A stretch of 64,000 nt of DNA. Source: Phycisphaerales bacterium. GTDB taxonomy: Bacteria > Planctomycetota > Phycisphaerae > Phycisphaerales > UBA1924. A program made the translations under genes and the position numbers. A model generated the notes under the pieces. It searched no databases. It saw only the letters and a program-made list of their open reading frames with translations, and was not told the origin of the DNA. The stretch lies in NCBI GenBank assembly GCA_020853815.1, contig JADYYE010000118.1:40993-104992 (forward strand). The letters are read 5' to 3'. Within the stretch, counting starts at the first letter, position 1; every line of letters begins with the position of its first letter. Positions 8,922-18,766 of the stretch are shown one piece after another.

Positions 8922-9550
8922 GCCGAACACGCATCAAGATCTGCGGCGTACGCGACGAGGATTCCGCGATCGCGGCGATCGAGGCCGGCGCCGACGCGCT
9001 CGGCTTTGTCTTCGTCCGCGCCAGCGCCCGCTACATCGACCCCGCCGACGCCTGGTCGCTCGCCTCCGCGCTCCCGCCCTTTGTCTCCAGCGTCGGCGTC
9101 TTCATGAACGCATCGGTCGATCACTTCTGCGACGTCGAAGAAGTCTGCCCCACCACGCTGGCACAGCTCCACGGCAACGAGGACGAGTCGATCGTGAAGC
9201 AGTGCGGCCCGGGGATCGTCCGCGGCCTGCGCTTCAGCGCCGACACCATCGACGCCGACCTCGCGCGCTGGGACGCCGTCGATGAAGTCGACGCCATTCT
9301 CGTCGACGGCTCGGCGGGAGGCGAGGGAACCACGCTCGATTGGGAACGCCTCGGAGCCGCGATCGAACCCATCTCCAAGCGCATCATCCTCGCGGGCGGC
9401 CTGACGCCCGCGAACGTGGGCGACGCGATCCGCATCGTCCGCCCGTACGCCGTCGACGTTTCCAGCGGCGTTGAGAAGGAGAAGGGCGTGAAGGACCCGG
9501 CGCTGATCGAGGCGTTCTGCGACGCCGTGCGCGAGGCCGATCGCGGGTAG
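8918..9550 (+). CDS. trpF: Phosphoribosylanthranilate isomerase
   Basis: A 210-residue TIM barrel of normal TrpF length. Motifs are the N-terminal KICGVRDEDSA with the catalytic Cys, GADALGFVFVRASARYI, the phosphate-binding ILAGGLTPANVGDAI, and VDVSSGVEKEKGVKD at the C-terminus. It performs the Amadori rearrangement in tryptophan synthesis. It overlaps the rhomboid gene by 4 bp rather than sitting in a trp operon. trpC lies 11 kb away, so the pathway genes are scattered. Confidence 0.95.
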   Translation: MSRTRIKICGVRDEDSAIAAIEAGADALGFVFVRASARYIDPADAWSLASALPPFVSSVGVFMNASVDHFCDVEEVCPTTLAQLHGNEDESIVKQCGPGIVRGLRFSADTIDADLARWDAVDEVDAILVDGSAGGEGTTLDWERLGAAIEPISKRIILAGGLTPANVGDAIRIVRPYAVDVSSGVEKEKGVKDPALIEAFCDAVREADRG

Positions 9551-9677
9551 CGCGGATCGACGCTGTGTCGATCGTTCGTCGCGGATCAACCCGGACCTTC
9601 GCCGAGCCTCGGGTCCGGCGTGCAAAGGCGCCGACCTTGGTTCAACTCCGCGCCGCCTTGCCAGCCAACAATCGCGC

Positions 9678-10154
9678 ATGGCCAGCCCATCGCGCACGCC
9701 GTGCCCACTCTGCCAGCAAGCCGAACGATGCCGCGACGGCGTTGAACCCATGCTCGTCGCCGCCTTGCCGCGCACGTTCGTCGTGCTTGGGAGCAATCAG
9801 GGCTTGCCCGGCTGGTGCGTGCTGGTCCTTCGCGAGCACCGCGAACATCTGGCCGAGCTTCCGCGAGAGGAGCAGGCGGCGATCTTTGGCGAGGTTGCGC
9901 GCGTCGCCGGCGCGATTCGCGCGGTATTCTCGAACTCCGGTGTGCACGCCGGTCCGCCGCGCATCAACTACGAGTGCCTCGGCAACCAGGTGAATCACAT
10001 CCACTGGCATGTGATCCCGCGGCATGCCGACGACCCCGACCCTCGCAACGCCGTGTGGGGTATCCCGCCGGAGAAGATGCAGGGATCGATGAGCGACGGC
10101 GAGAAGCTCGCTCTGATCGCGAAGCTGCGCGGAGCAATCTCAGGCAGGGAGTAA
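9678..10154 (+). CDS. HIT-family nucleotide-binding hydrolase
   Basis: A 158-residue protein with the HIT signature HxHxH at His107, His109 and His111 (NHIHWHVIPRH). It matches the histidine-triad superfamily of nucleotide phosphoramidases and Ap4A-type hydrolases. Residues 9-18 (CPLCQQAERC) carry three cysteines that may bind zinc, as in some HIT proteins. The specific substrate cannot be told. A small 7 bp-stem hairpin at 9555-9573 separates it from trpF and could weaken read-through. Confidence 0.85.
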   Translation: MASPSRTPCPLCQQAERCRDGVEPMLVAALPRTFVVLGSNQGLPGWCVLVLREHREHLAELPREEQAAIFGEVARVAGAIRAVFSNSGVHAGPPRINYECLGNQVNHIHWHVIPRHADDPDPRNAVWGIPPEKMQGSMSDGEKLALIAKLRGAISGRE

Positions 10155-10178
10155 GGAGCGAGCCTCAATCGTCAACGC

Positions 10179-10535
10179 TTACGACCGACCGACACCAGTC
10201 CTTTCGCTGGGCGGGCTGAAGAGATCGAGGATGTCCGTGTCTTCGTGCGCGATGCACCCGTGCGGCGCGTTGGGCGGGAGCACCAGCACCTGGCCGGCGG
10301 TCAGCATCACCCGCCGCTCGGCGGGCGCTCCTTCGTCGAGCACGAACTCCGCGCGTCCGCTCAGCACGCAGACCATCTGCTCGTTGGCGTGCTGGTGCGT
10401 CGCCAGGCGGAAGCCCTTCGACAGGCGCACCTTGGAGATCATCATGTGCGCGCCGATGACACGCCGGCGCTCGATGAGCGGCATGGGAAAGTCGCCGGGC
10501 AGGTCGCTCCACGTCAGCACCCTTGATTCGGACAT
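10179..10535 (-). CDS. Small cupin-domain protein
   Basis: A 118-residue single-domain cupin. The metal-binding motifs are THQHANEQMVCVLSGRAEF (His, His, Glu) at residues ~46-64, and VLPPNAPHGCIAHED at ~86-100. Cupins of this size are often metal-dependent enzymes or small-molecule sensors; nothing here points to a substrate. It is convergent with the HIT gene, and a repeat-rich gap lies behind its start. A second, longer cupin gene is at 12279-12770. Confidence 0.8.
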   Translation of the reverse strand: MSESRVLTWSDLPGDFPMPLIERRRVIGAHMMISKVRLSKGFRLATHQHANEQMVCVLSGRAEFVLDEGAPAERRVMLTAGQVLVLPPNAPHGCIAHEDTDILDLFSPPSERTGVGRS

Positions 10536-10560
10536 CGGTCGCTCCTTCGGGAAGACACTT

Positions 10561-10844
10561 CAACACGGAGGGACACGGAGGAACACGGCGGGATGGCGAG
10601 GGCGCAACTTCACCACCGAGACACCGAAGCACAGAGAAGGCACACAGAGAGGAGCACACCAAGACGGGTTCAGAACAGAAAGACAGGGGTCGGATTGCCG
10701 CGACTGAGACGGTCGCCCCGAGGCCTCAACCCTCCTCGCGAAGCGATCGGATCGCCATCCTATCCCTGGCTTTGCGACATGCGCGATCGCGACCTTCGCT
10801 CTGCCGAACTCGGCCTCCGTGCTTCTCCGTGTCGCTCCGTGTTG
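10561..10844. repeat. Repeat island with 30 bp terminal inverted repeats of CACGGAG units
   Basis: The gap between the cupin gene and the trans-sulfuration gene is bounded by imperfect inverted repeats. The left arm is 10561-10590, starting CAACACGGAGGGACACGGAG. The right arm is 10815-10844 on the other strand, starting CAACACGGAGCGACACGGAG. The arms agree at 26 of 30 positions. Each arm is built of a ~10 bp tandem unit, and a further degenerate run (ACCGAGACACCGAAGCACAG) lies at about 10613-10660. No gene is convincing inside; the whole 317 bp gap is this element. Confidence 0.75.
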
Positions 10845-10852
10845 GATCGAAT

Positions 10853-12079
<1,227 letters not shown>

Positions 12080-12278
12080 GACGATCTCCCGAGGGTTTCA
12101 CAAATCCCAGCAAGCGTAGGCGGGATTGGTTTGGCGCTTTTCTCGCTCGCGCACGAGATGGCCGCAGCGCCGTGACGCAACGCGGCGCGGCCCGTCCGCG
12201 CTCTCGACCCCGACCGCCAAGAACGCGTTACACTCCTTCGCCCGCCCGACGCCAAGGAAGCGACGAGGAATCAGCCCC

Positions 12279-12770
12279 ATGACGACGCCAAGCAACCGGC
12301 CTCTCGCACCCAAGCACGTCGCGCCCGGCGGGGGCGCGATCCTCCACGGCCCGGGCGACACTTCCTACGTCAAGCTCGCGGCCGGCGAGACTGACAACCG
12401 CCTCTCGTTCACCGAGTATCACGTCGTGCCGGGCGCTGGCCCGCCCCTGCACGTGCACACGCTCGAGGACGAGACGTTCTACATCCTCGAGGGCACGATC
12501 TCGTTCCACGTCGGCGGGAATCGGATCGAGGCAACGCCCGGCACGACGCTGTTCGGCCCGCGGAACGTGCCCCACTGCTTCAAGAACAACACGGGCCGCA
12601 TCGCCAAGATGATCCTGGTCGTCACGCCGCCCAAGAATTTCGAGGATTTCTACGCCGCGATCGGCCGCCCGGTGAACGGCCAGACGCCGGAACTCCCGAT
12701 CGTCATCGAGCGGATCGGCCAGCTCGCGCCCAGGCACGGCCTGACGATCTTGGGGCCGAATCCGCTGTAG
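12279..12770 (+). CDS. Cupin-domain protein
   Basis: A 163-residue cupin. The first motif is PPLHVHTLEDETFYILEGTISFHVGG (two His, Glu) at residues ~45-70, and the second is GPRNVPHCFKNNTGRIAKMILVV at ~82-104. It resembles quercetin-dioxygenase-like cupins of unknown substrate. The ATG at 12279 follows GAGGAATC; the frame is open upstream but without domain content. It is divergent from the trans-sulfuration gene. Confidence 0.8.
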   Translation: MTTPSNRPLAPKHVAPGGGAILHGPGDTSYVKLAAGETDNRLSFTEYHVVPGAGPPLHVHTLEDETFYILEGTISFHVGGNRIEATPGTTLFGPRNVPHCFKNNTGRIAKMILVVTPPKNFEDFYAAIGRPVNGQTPELPIVIERIGQLAPRHGLTILGPNPL

Positions 12771-12915
12771 GCTCAGTTCCGCGAGAAGAGCGCGATCATT
12801 CGGCTTCGACCCTGACCGTCACAAGGCCCCAAGTCCGACGTCCAACGTCACGACAACGGGCGAGATGCGCTCATGTGCTATTTGCTCATGTGCAGTGTGC
12901 AATGTGGCTTTGTTC

Positions 12916-13983
12916 CTATCCCAGCATCCTCGCGCCAAAGTCCAGCTTCATCGCCTGCTTGGCCAGGTGCAGCGTCTCTTCCGCGACCGCGTTGCCCTTC
13001 TTCAGGCCGCGTTTGATCACGTCGAGCACGATCGACTCGCCGCCCGGCTCTTCCATCTTGGCGCGTCGCACTCGCATCGGCTCCAGCATCGCGTTGATCG
13101 CCTCGCCCAGCTCGGCCTTGACGTGCCCATCACCGATATTGTCGCCCGCGGCGTATCTCCGCTTGATCTCCGCCGCCCGCGCCGCATCGTGGTTGCCGAT
13201 GAACGCGTCGACGTACTGCATGAGGATGTTGCCGGGGTCGCCGGGCTCGGTCGGGCTCTGGCGCCCCGTCGTGATCTTGTTGATCTTCTTCTGCACGGTC
13301 TTCGCGTCGTCGTAGAGAAAGATCGCGTTGCCCAGCGACTTGGACATCTTGTTCTTGCCGTCGATCCCGACGAGGCGCGCCACGCGCCCGATCTTGGCCG
13401 CGGGGATCGGGAAGAGCCCGCCCGATTTCACATGGTCCCTGGGCTCGACGCGGTTGCCCACGCCGCAGTACATCTGGTTAAACTTCAGCGCCACGTCGCG
13501 GCACATCTCGATGTGCGCCTCCTGGTCCTCGCCCACCGGCACAAGCTCCGGGCGGAACGCGAGAATGTCCGCGCACTGCCCCACGGCGTACATCGGGAAG
13601 CCGAAGGGATAACTGTCGCCCAGCCCCTTGGTCTCGATCTCCGTCTTGAGCGTCGGGTTCCGCATCACCTTGTTGAAGGGGAGCAGCATCGCGAACAGGA
13701 ACGTCAGTTCCGCGATCGCCGGCACCTCGGATTGCAGCACGAACGTCGAGCGGTCCGGGTCGAGCCCCACCGCCAGCCAGTCCTTCACGATGCCGATCGT
13801 GTTGGCGCGGATGTCGGCTGGCTTGTCGGCCAGCGTCGTGAACGCGTGGACGTTGGCGATCAGGAAGTAGCAGTCATACTCGTCCTGCAGGCGCAGGCGG
13901 TTCTCCAGCGAACCGACGAAGTGGCCGAGATGCAGGCCGGTGCTGGTGGGCGTGTCGCCGGTCAAGATGCGGGGCTTGCTCAT
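12916..13983 (-). CDS. trpS: Tryptophan-tRNA ligase
   Basis: A 355-residue class I aminoacyl-tRNA synthetase of normal TrpRS length. The HIGH-equivalent motif is STGLHLGHFVGSL at about residues 12-24, and the KMSKS loop is intact (NKMSKSLGNAIFLYDD). It charges tRNA-Trp in the cytosol. The start at 13983 is chosen because MSKPRILTGDTPTS is the expected N-terminus; the 48 codons open upstream have no counterpart in the family. The gene is divergent from the zinc-ribbon membrane protein at 14126. Confidence 0.94.
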   Translation of the reverse strand: MSKPRILTGDTPTSTGLHLGHFVGSLENRLRLQDEYDCYFLIANVHAFTTLADKPADIRANTIGIVKDWLAVGLDPDRSTFVLQSEVPAIAELTFLFAMLLPFNKVMRNPTLKTEIETKGLGDSYPFGFPMYAVGQCADILAFRPELVPVGEDQEAHIEMCRDVALKFNQMYCGVGNRVEPRDHVKSGGLFPIPAAKIGRVARLVGIDGKNKMSKSLGNAIFLYDDAKTVQKKINKITTGRQSPTEPGDPGNILMQYVDAFIGNHDAARAAEIKRRYAAGDNIGDGHVKAELGEAINAMLEPMRVRRAKMEEPGGESIVLDVIKRGLKKGNAVAEETLHLAKQAMKLDFGARMLG

Positions 13984-14125
13984 AGGGAGGAAGGGTACGC
14001 GCGGCGGCCGCACCACTGCAGAAAAGAAGTGAACCGAGCAAACCGGCGGCGGAAAGCTACGGCCGGAACTTCTGGCTTCGTCGGCTTCCATCCGCGTCTG
14101 TCCGTCCGCGCGGTACATTGCTCGC

Positions 14126-14941
14126 ATGTCAGTGCCTCCTGCCCAGCCATGGGAGTTTCAAGCAGAAATCGTGCTCACCGAGGAATGCTCGCGCCGACTC
14201 CGCGCGGAGTTTGTCGCCGCATCGCCGGAATGGCGTGTTCACTTCGCGCGCGAACATCGCGAGCTTGCGAGGATATTGTGCGGAGGAGCCATCGCGCTCG
14301 CCTGCGGCTTCACCTTGATCTTCGGTTTTCCGCGTTCGTTCCTTACACTGAGCGGGCTGGGCGCCATGCAAGTGATGCTCATCGCGATCGGCCTGGCCTC
14401 CGCCGTCGTCGGCGTCCGCCGTTTCGCGGCGCTTCGACGCGTCGCCGCCGTGTCCGCCGCCGGAACTGGCGTCGCCTCTCGATCTCCCGCGACCTGTCGA
14501 TTTCACCTCTCCGACAAGGGCATTCGGGTGATCGCCCCCAACCTCGATCGCACTCGCCCGTGGGCGAACTACTGCGATGTGCAGTGCCTGCCGAGCTTCG
14601 TGATCATCGACGCGGTTGAGTTTGACAGCGTGGCCATACCCAGGGCGGCCTTCGCCTCCGAGCACGATTGCCAGCACTTCGTTTCGAAGGTCCGATCCCA
14701 TGTGGAGGGAGGTGGGAGCTCGAGTTCGGTCCTCATCCCCGAGTACCTTCGGGATCACATGGTCGCCTGTCCCGGATGCAAGTACAACCTGCAAGGAGCC
14801 AGCGCAAGCACCTGCCCCGAATGCGGCCGGTCGCTCACGCTCGCCGAGGTGCCGCACGCTCGACTCTTGCGCCGCGGCGTAACCCTTGCGCCCGACGATC
14901 CGAGCACTCAGAGATCAGGCCAAGCCACAAACGCTTCGTAG
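14126..14941 (+). CDS. Membrane protein with YcxB-like domain and C-terminal zinc ribbon (paralogue 1)
   Basis: A 271-residue protein of unknown function. Two hydrophobic helices at about residues 49-67 and 74-92 are followed by a YcxB-like region (FHLSDKGIRVI ... FVIIDAVEFDSVAIPRAAF). The tail carries the zinc ribbon CPGCKYNLQG ... CPECGRSL at ~214-233. It is followed after 8 bp by a paralogue with the same three-part plan. YcxB-like domains are uncharacterised; the ribbon recurs in the proteins at 14950, 56508 and 56997. Architecture is seen directly; function is not inferred. Confidence 0.75.
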   Translation: MSVPPAQPWEFQAEIVLTEECSRRLRAEFVAASPEWRVHFAREHRELARILCGGAIALACGFTLIFGFPRSFLTLSGLGAMQVMLIAIGLASAVVGVRRFAALRRVAAVSAAGTGVASRSPATCRFHLSDKGIRVIAPNLDRTRPWANYCDVQCLPSFVIIDAVEFDSVAIPRAAFASEHDCQHFVSKVRSHVEGGGSSSSVLIPEYLRDHMVACPGCKYNLQGASASTCPECGRSLTLAEVPHARLLRRGVTLAPDDPSTQRSGQATNAS

Positions 14942-14949
14942 AATGATGC

Positions 14950-15717
14950 ATGCCCTCCGACGCCGCCGAAATGCCCTTCGCTGAGTTCTCGCTCGAGGTA
15001 ACCGAAGACCATCTCCGGCGCTTCTACGCATCAGCCGTCGCGAACTCGGATGAATGGAAGCTCGCCCTTGACCGATTCCGGCAGAAAATACGCCTGAATA
15101 CCTGGGCTGTGGTCATTTTCATCGTCGCGTTTTTCACCGTTCTTGTACTGGTGGTCATGGGAGTGGTCGCCGAGCGCTTCGCACCCTTGCTCCTCCTCGG
15201 AGCGATCGTGAGCGCAGGCACATCAGCCCTTCACGGTCAGCAACTCCGAACTCAGTTCAAGGCAGTACAGTCCGGCGACCTCTGGCTCAAGCAGAGCGTG
15301 GAAAGCGGGGCCGTCGGTCCTTGGAAGATCGACTTTTCAGATTCCGGTGTCCGCTCGAGAATGCGCAACACCGACGCGACGTATGGCTGGGAGCACTTCA
15401 GCGCAGCGGAGCTTGTGCCGTCGCACGTCGCTGTTCTTGCCAGCCAAGGTGTCTCGATGTACATCCCGATCGAGCTCTTCACCAGCGATGAGGCTGCTCG
15501 TGGCTTCGTGCGGCGCGTGCAGTCGATTCTTGAATCGCACGCGTGCACCGCCGCTCACCGCATCGTGGCGTACCTCCGCGATCAATCCACCCCGTGCCCG
15601 AAATGCCGCTACGACCTCAAGGGCGTTCAACACGCGACCTGCCCTGAATGCGGCCTCGCGCTCAGTTTCGAGAACGTCCCGGGCGCACGCGGAGTCGTCA
15701 TGCCGCCCCGAAACTGA
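14950..15717 (+). CDS. Membrane protein with YcxB-like domain and C-terminal zinc ribbon (paralogue 2)
   Basis: A 255-residue tandem paralogue of the preceding gene. Two membrane helices at about residues 53-75 and 78-98 (TWAVVIFIVAFFTVLVLVVMG) come first. A YcxB-like stretch (IDFSDSGVRSRMRNTDATYGWEHF ... MYIPIELF) and the ribbon CPKCRYDLKGVQHATCPECG follow. It starts 8 bp after paralogue 1, so the pair is probably one transcript. Sequence divergence between the two is high while the layout is kept, which suggests an old duplication and perhaps a hetero-oligomer. Function unknown. Confidence 0.75.
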   Translation: MPSDAAEMPFAEFSLEVTEDHLRRFYASAVANSDEWKLALDRFRQKIRLNTWAVVIFIVAFFTVLVLVVMGVVAERFAPLLLLGAIVSAGTSALHGQQLRTQFKAVQSGDLWLKQSVESGAVGPWKIDFSDSGVRSRMRNTDATYGWEHFSAAELVPSHVAVLASQGVSMYIPIELFTSDEAARGFVRRVQSILESHACTAAHRIVAYLRDQSTPCPKCRYDLKGVQHATCPECGLALSFENVPGARGVVMPPRN

Positions 15718-15722
15718 TCGCC

Positions 15723-16607
15723 TTACTTCCCACCCTCCGCTCTCACGTCCGACTTCGCCGCGCCCGGCGTTTGCGTTCCCCCCTGCGGCCCCCCAGTTGG
15801 TCCATAGCTCGCCGCGACGCGCACCCACGTCTTCTCGATCTCGCCCACCATCTTCGAGAACGCCGCCTTCTCGGCACGCAATCTCGAATCATCGATCGCG
15901 TCGCTGGTGGTCCACAGGTTCGCGAGCTGGCTGGCCTTCTCCGTCGCCTCCGCCAGGCCGTAGACATAGCCCGTCCGCGTATCGACCAGCGCCGCCGACG
16001 CCGTCGTCGTCACCTGCGCCTCTTCCGCCGGGAACATCCCCAGCGTGATCGTGCCCAGGATCGGGATCAGCGTCTTGCTCCCGAAGCGCGTGTCGATCGT
16101 GTAGACGAGCACCACGTCGGCCTGCAAATCCGCGGCCGCCAGGCGCAGGCTCTTCTCGTCGTTCACCCGCTCGGGCACGACCAGCCGGTTCATGGGCGCC
16201 AGCCCGCGCACCATGGGCAGCTTGCCGAGCCGCTCCATGTCGACATCGCTCTCGAGCTCGCGGAGCGTGACGACGCTGAACTTTCCCTCGCCGCGCGAGC
16301 CGTGGTAGCTGTGCGAGCGGTAGTCGTTGTCCTGCACGCGCACCGTGGCGATGACCGCGGGGAAATTGGCCGCGGGCTTGCGCGCCAGCCGCTCCGCGAT
16401 CTCCTTGTCGGTGAGCAACGCCTGCTGATCCTGCGTGATGCCCAGCGCGCGGAAGTCGGCCGGCCCGCCGGGCACGCTGTAACTTGAACAGCCCCCGAGC
16501 GTGGCCGCGCCCAGCACCATCGCGATGCCCAAACCCACCACGCCGAACACGTTGAACACGTTGAACACGCACAACACGCTGGGCACCGAGGCGAACATTC
16601 CACGCAT
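15723..16607 (-). CDS. Predicted lipoprotein of unknown function
   Basis: A 294-residue protein whose N-terminus is a lipoprotein signal ending in LGGCSS (Cys near residue 40). The start at 16607 has a strong Shine-Dalgarno, AAGGAGGTG. The signal contains a duplicated NVF unit coded by a 9 bp direct repeat. The body (IATVRVQDNDYRS..., LQADVVLVYTIDTRFGSKTLIPILGTITLGMFPAEEAQVTTTASAAL) has the look of envelope proteins that assemble stress-induced complexes. I cannot name the family. It is convergent with the zinc-ribbon pair. Confidence 0.7.
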   Translation of the reverse strand: MRGMFASVPSVLCVFNVFNVFGVVGLGIAMVLGAATLGGCSSYSVPGGPADFRALGITQDQQALLTDKEIAERLARKPAANFPAVIATVRVQDNDYRSHSYHGSRGEGKFSVVTLRELESDVDMERLGKLPMVRGLAPMNRLVVPERVNDEKSLRLAAADLQADVVLVYTIDTRFGSKTLIPILGTITLGMFPAEEAQVTTTASAALVDTRTGYVYGLAEATEKASQLANLWTTSDAIDDSRLRAEKAAFSKMVGEIEKTWVRVAASYGPTGGPQGGTQTPGAAKSDVRAEGGK

Positions 16608-16763
16608 GGAGCACCTCCTTGTCGGCGCAGTGTATCGTCCCGTCCAATCGCCTGCCCCCCAATTCGGGTGAGCGTTCTTTGCGCCCCATATCTCTGCAAA
16701 TCCAGCTTGACTGACCGCCCCCCCCCCCCTGTATGTTGATATCAGTTGCACCGGAGACCTTGG

Positions 16764-17459
16764 ATGACTCCAGCGCCGGGCCGCCCAACACGCCGCGCCT
16801 TCTCGCTCATCGAGCTCGTGGTTGTCATCGGGATCGTGATGGTGCTGATCGGGCTGCTCTCACCGATGCTGCGCGGCACATGGTCCGCGGCCCAGGGAAG
16901 CAAGCACCTGGTTCTTGTTCAGCAGCACGCCGTGCTCGTTGATCAGTTTCTCCAGAGCAACAAGGACATCTACCCGCTCCACGGCGTCAACGTCGGCGAG
17001 GCGTGGGAGAAGTGGTACCAGCCACTGGTAAGTTCGGGTCTGCTCTCCGAGAGTGACATCGACGAGAGCAAGAGCGCCAAGGGCGCTCGTGCCGAAGCCT
17101 TCGCTATCTCCGTGGCGATGGTCTATCCGCGCGAGTTCATGCAGCCCGGCAAGACCAAGGAAGACCTGTGGAAGCAACCCAACGCGCCGATCCGCCGCGC
17201 CTGGGTCACATGGCCAGACAAGAAGGGTCTGCTCTTCGCGCCCCAGGTCGAATGGACCGGGTCGACCGCGGAGAATCCTTATTCCGGCTGGTGCTGCGGC
17301 TTCGAGAGCCCCCCAGGGCCGGTCGCGTTCGCGGACAACCACGCCGAGACACTCCGCTGGACGGATTGCGTCATCGGCGACGAACTCGTGCATGAGAACT
17401 TGGTCGGCCTGCCCGTCGCCACCACATGGGACGGGTTTGCCGGCACAGACAAACCATAG
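16764..17459 (+). CDS. Pseudopilin (prepilin-type N-terminal cleavage/methylation signal)
   Basis: A 231-residue protein with a class III prepilin signal, RRAFSLIELVVVIGIVMVLI, at residues ~10-30. The body ends in a VAFADNHAETLRW segment like that of planctomycete DUF1559/H-X9-DG pseudopilins. Such proteins are processed by the prepilin peptidase and enter type II/IV-like pseudopili. No secretion ATPase or platform gene is adjacent. It is followed after 13 bp by a Cys-rich secreted protein and then by a MauE-like protein, suggesting one export or maturation locus. Confidence 0.8.
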   Translation: MTPAPGRPTRRAFSLIELVVVIGIVMVLIGLLSPMLRGTWSAAQGSKHLVLVQQHAVLVDQFLQSNKDIYPLHGVNVGEAWEKWYQPLVSSGLLSESDIDESKSAKGARAEAFAISVAMVYPREFMQPGKTKEDLWKQPNAPIRRAWVTWPDKKGLLFAPQVEWTGSTAENPYSGWCCGFESPPGPVAFADNHAETLRWTDCVIGDELVHENLVGLPVATTWDGFAGTDKP

Positions 17460-17472
17460 AAAGGAGCGTCCA

Positions 17473-17871
17473 ATGTCCAAGTTGAAGCAGACTCTCGTCA
17501 AGTTCGCACTGTTCCTGTCGTTTTCCGTGGCGGCGGCGACACCCATCTGCGTCAAACCATCATTCAGCTGTTCGGGAACGTGCGGGGCTGCGGGATTCAC
17601 CATTTGCGAAGAAGGCTACGTCCCGGGCTCGCCTGGCCAGTTCGCGACGCTCCAGATCGTCATCCCCGCGGTATGCACGACCTACGGAAACGCGGCGGAC
17701 ACCGTAACCGGCGTTTGCGGTGTGGACCCGCCCGCGGGTTACGATCCGGTGCCGCTGGGTTGCGGTGGCGGACAGGAAGGGCAGTGTTGCTACAAGAAGA
17801 CTCTTCCTGCCGGTCCGGTGACAACTGTGTTTTATAAGAACATCATTCGCTATGGAGGCTTTGATTGCTGA
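17473..17871 (+). CDS. Small secreted protein with ten cysteines
   Basis: A 132-residue protein. Residues 1-22 form a signal peptide (LVKFALFLSFSVAAA), and the mature part contains ten Cys, including CxxxC (residues 33-37) and an adjacent CC pair, so up to five disulfides. AAAGGAGCG precedes the ATG. No family is recognised. It lies between a pseudopilin and a two-gene unit ending in a MauE-like membrane protein, the type known to supply disulfide-forming power for cysteine-rich methylamine dehydrogenase. That makes it a candidate client, as inference. Confidence 0.7.
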   Translation: MSKLKQTLVKFALFLSFSVAAATPICVKPSFSCSGTCGAAGFTICEEGYVPGSPGQFATLQIVIPAVCTTYGNAADTVTGVCGVDPPAGYDPVPLGCGGGQEGQCCYKKTLPAGPVTTVFYKNIIRYGGFDC

Positions 17872-17890
17872 CACTTGCGGGGAGGACTCG

Positions 17891-18766
17891 ATGACGCAGC
17901 CAGCCGACGACCTACACGGTTGGGTTCGCATGTACGTACCGAGCTCGGGTTCCGTATTCGCCGAGTATCGCGCCGCGGGCGAGAACGCATCAAAGGCGAT
18001 CTTCATCAACGCCTACGACGTCAAGAGTCACGCCTGGTTCCGAGTCGGAAGCGCGGGCATCGAGGGGCGAGACCCATCCGGGCGAGGGTTCCGACGCGAA
18101 AAGGGCACGCACAATATCACGCCCTGGGATGTCCATCCCACCGCGAGCGCCAGCGTCCCCGTCGATCCGACGTTTCCCGCCGTCGCGCTGATCGAACTCG
18201 CCCCATCGCTCGACTCGGCGAAGTCCGCCATGCTTGTCGCCGACTCCAAACTCAAGCTCGAGTTCCTGTGGCCAAAGGGATGGCGCCACTATCAGCCCGG
18301 CTACTTCAAGGAGGGCTTCACCGACCTCACCCCCATCCCCGTCACCTACGTCTACGACGCCGAGCTGCGCCCGTCCAGTCACACCATCGGCGATCAAGAC
18401 GCGGGGCTTCCCGTCGAATACGCGCCGAACTCACCGCCCCACTTCCCGGTCGCGCAGGTGACGGCTCGCAGCGCTTGGCAACTCGTCAACCTCGAGTACA
18501 TCCCCGAAGGCGACCCCACCAGGTTCACCATCGCGGGCGTCGAGGCTCTCATCCGCAAACGTCCCGATCTGGTCACCAACCCCGACGCCACCATCCGTGT
18601 TCCGATCAAACGATCTTCGGAGCAAGCGGTTCAATCAACCCCCGAGAGTCTTCCCCCCATCGACGCGACCCGCACAACGTCGACGGGCTTCGGCTGGCCG
18701 TGGATCCTCTCGGGCGCTGTGCTGATCGGCATCGCTCTCTTCGTCAAGTATCGCAGGGCTTCGTGA
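17891..18766 (+). CDS. Hypothetical protein with C-terminal membrane anchor
   Basis: A 291-residue protein with no recognised domain. The ATG at 17891 is chosen for its GGGGAGGA ribosome site; an earlier in-frame ATG at 17852 would overlap the Cys-rich gene. There is no N-terminal signal. A single helix at about residues 263-287 (GWPWILSGAVLIGIALFV) with KYRR after it looks like a tail anchor. The remainder is rich in Pro and Asp with beta-strand-like spacing. Its stop overlaps the next start by one base (TGATG), implying translational coupling to the MauE-like gene. Confidence 0.65.
   Translation: MTQPADDLHGWVRMYVPSSGSVFAEYRAAGENASKAIFINAYDVKSHAWFRVGSAGIEGRDPSGRGFRREKGTHNITPWDVHPTASASVPVDPTFPAVALIELAPSLDSAKSAMLVADSKLKLEFLWPKGWRHYQPGYFKEGFTDLTPIPVTYVYDAELRPSSHTIGDQDAGLPVEYAPNSPPHFPVAQVTARSAWQLVNLEYIPEGDPTRFTIAGVEALIRKRPDLVTNPDATIRVPIKRSSEQAVQSTPESLPPIDATRTTSTGFGWPWILSGAVLIGIALFVKYRRAS

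Noticed and set aside
10561..10844. The inverted-repeat island as an insertion sequence.
   Set aside because: Too short for a transposase, no open frame inside, and the arms are themselves tandem repeats; treated as a repeat element.
16718..16730. A run of about ten C residues before the pseudopilin gene.
   Set aside because: Homopolymer runs can act in phase variation, but this one is outside the coding frame and no promoter spacing effect can be argued; it may also be a sequencing artefact.
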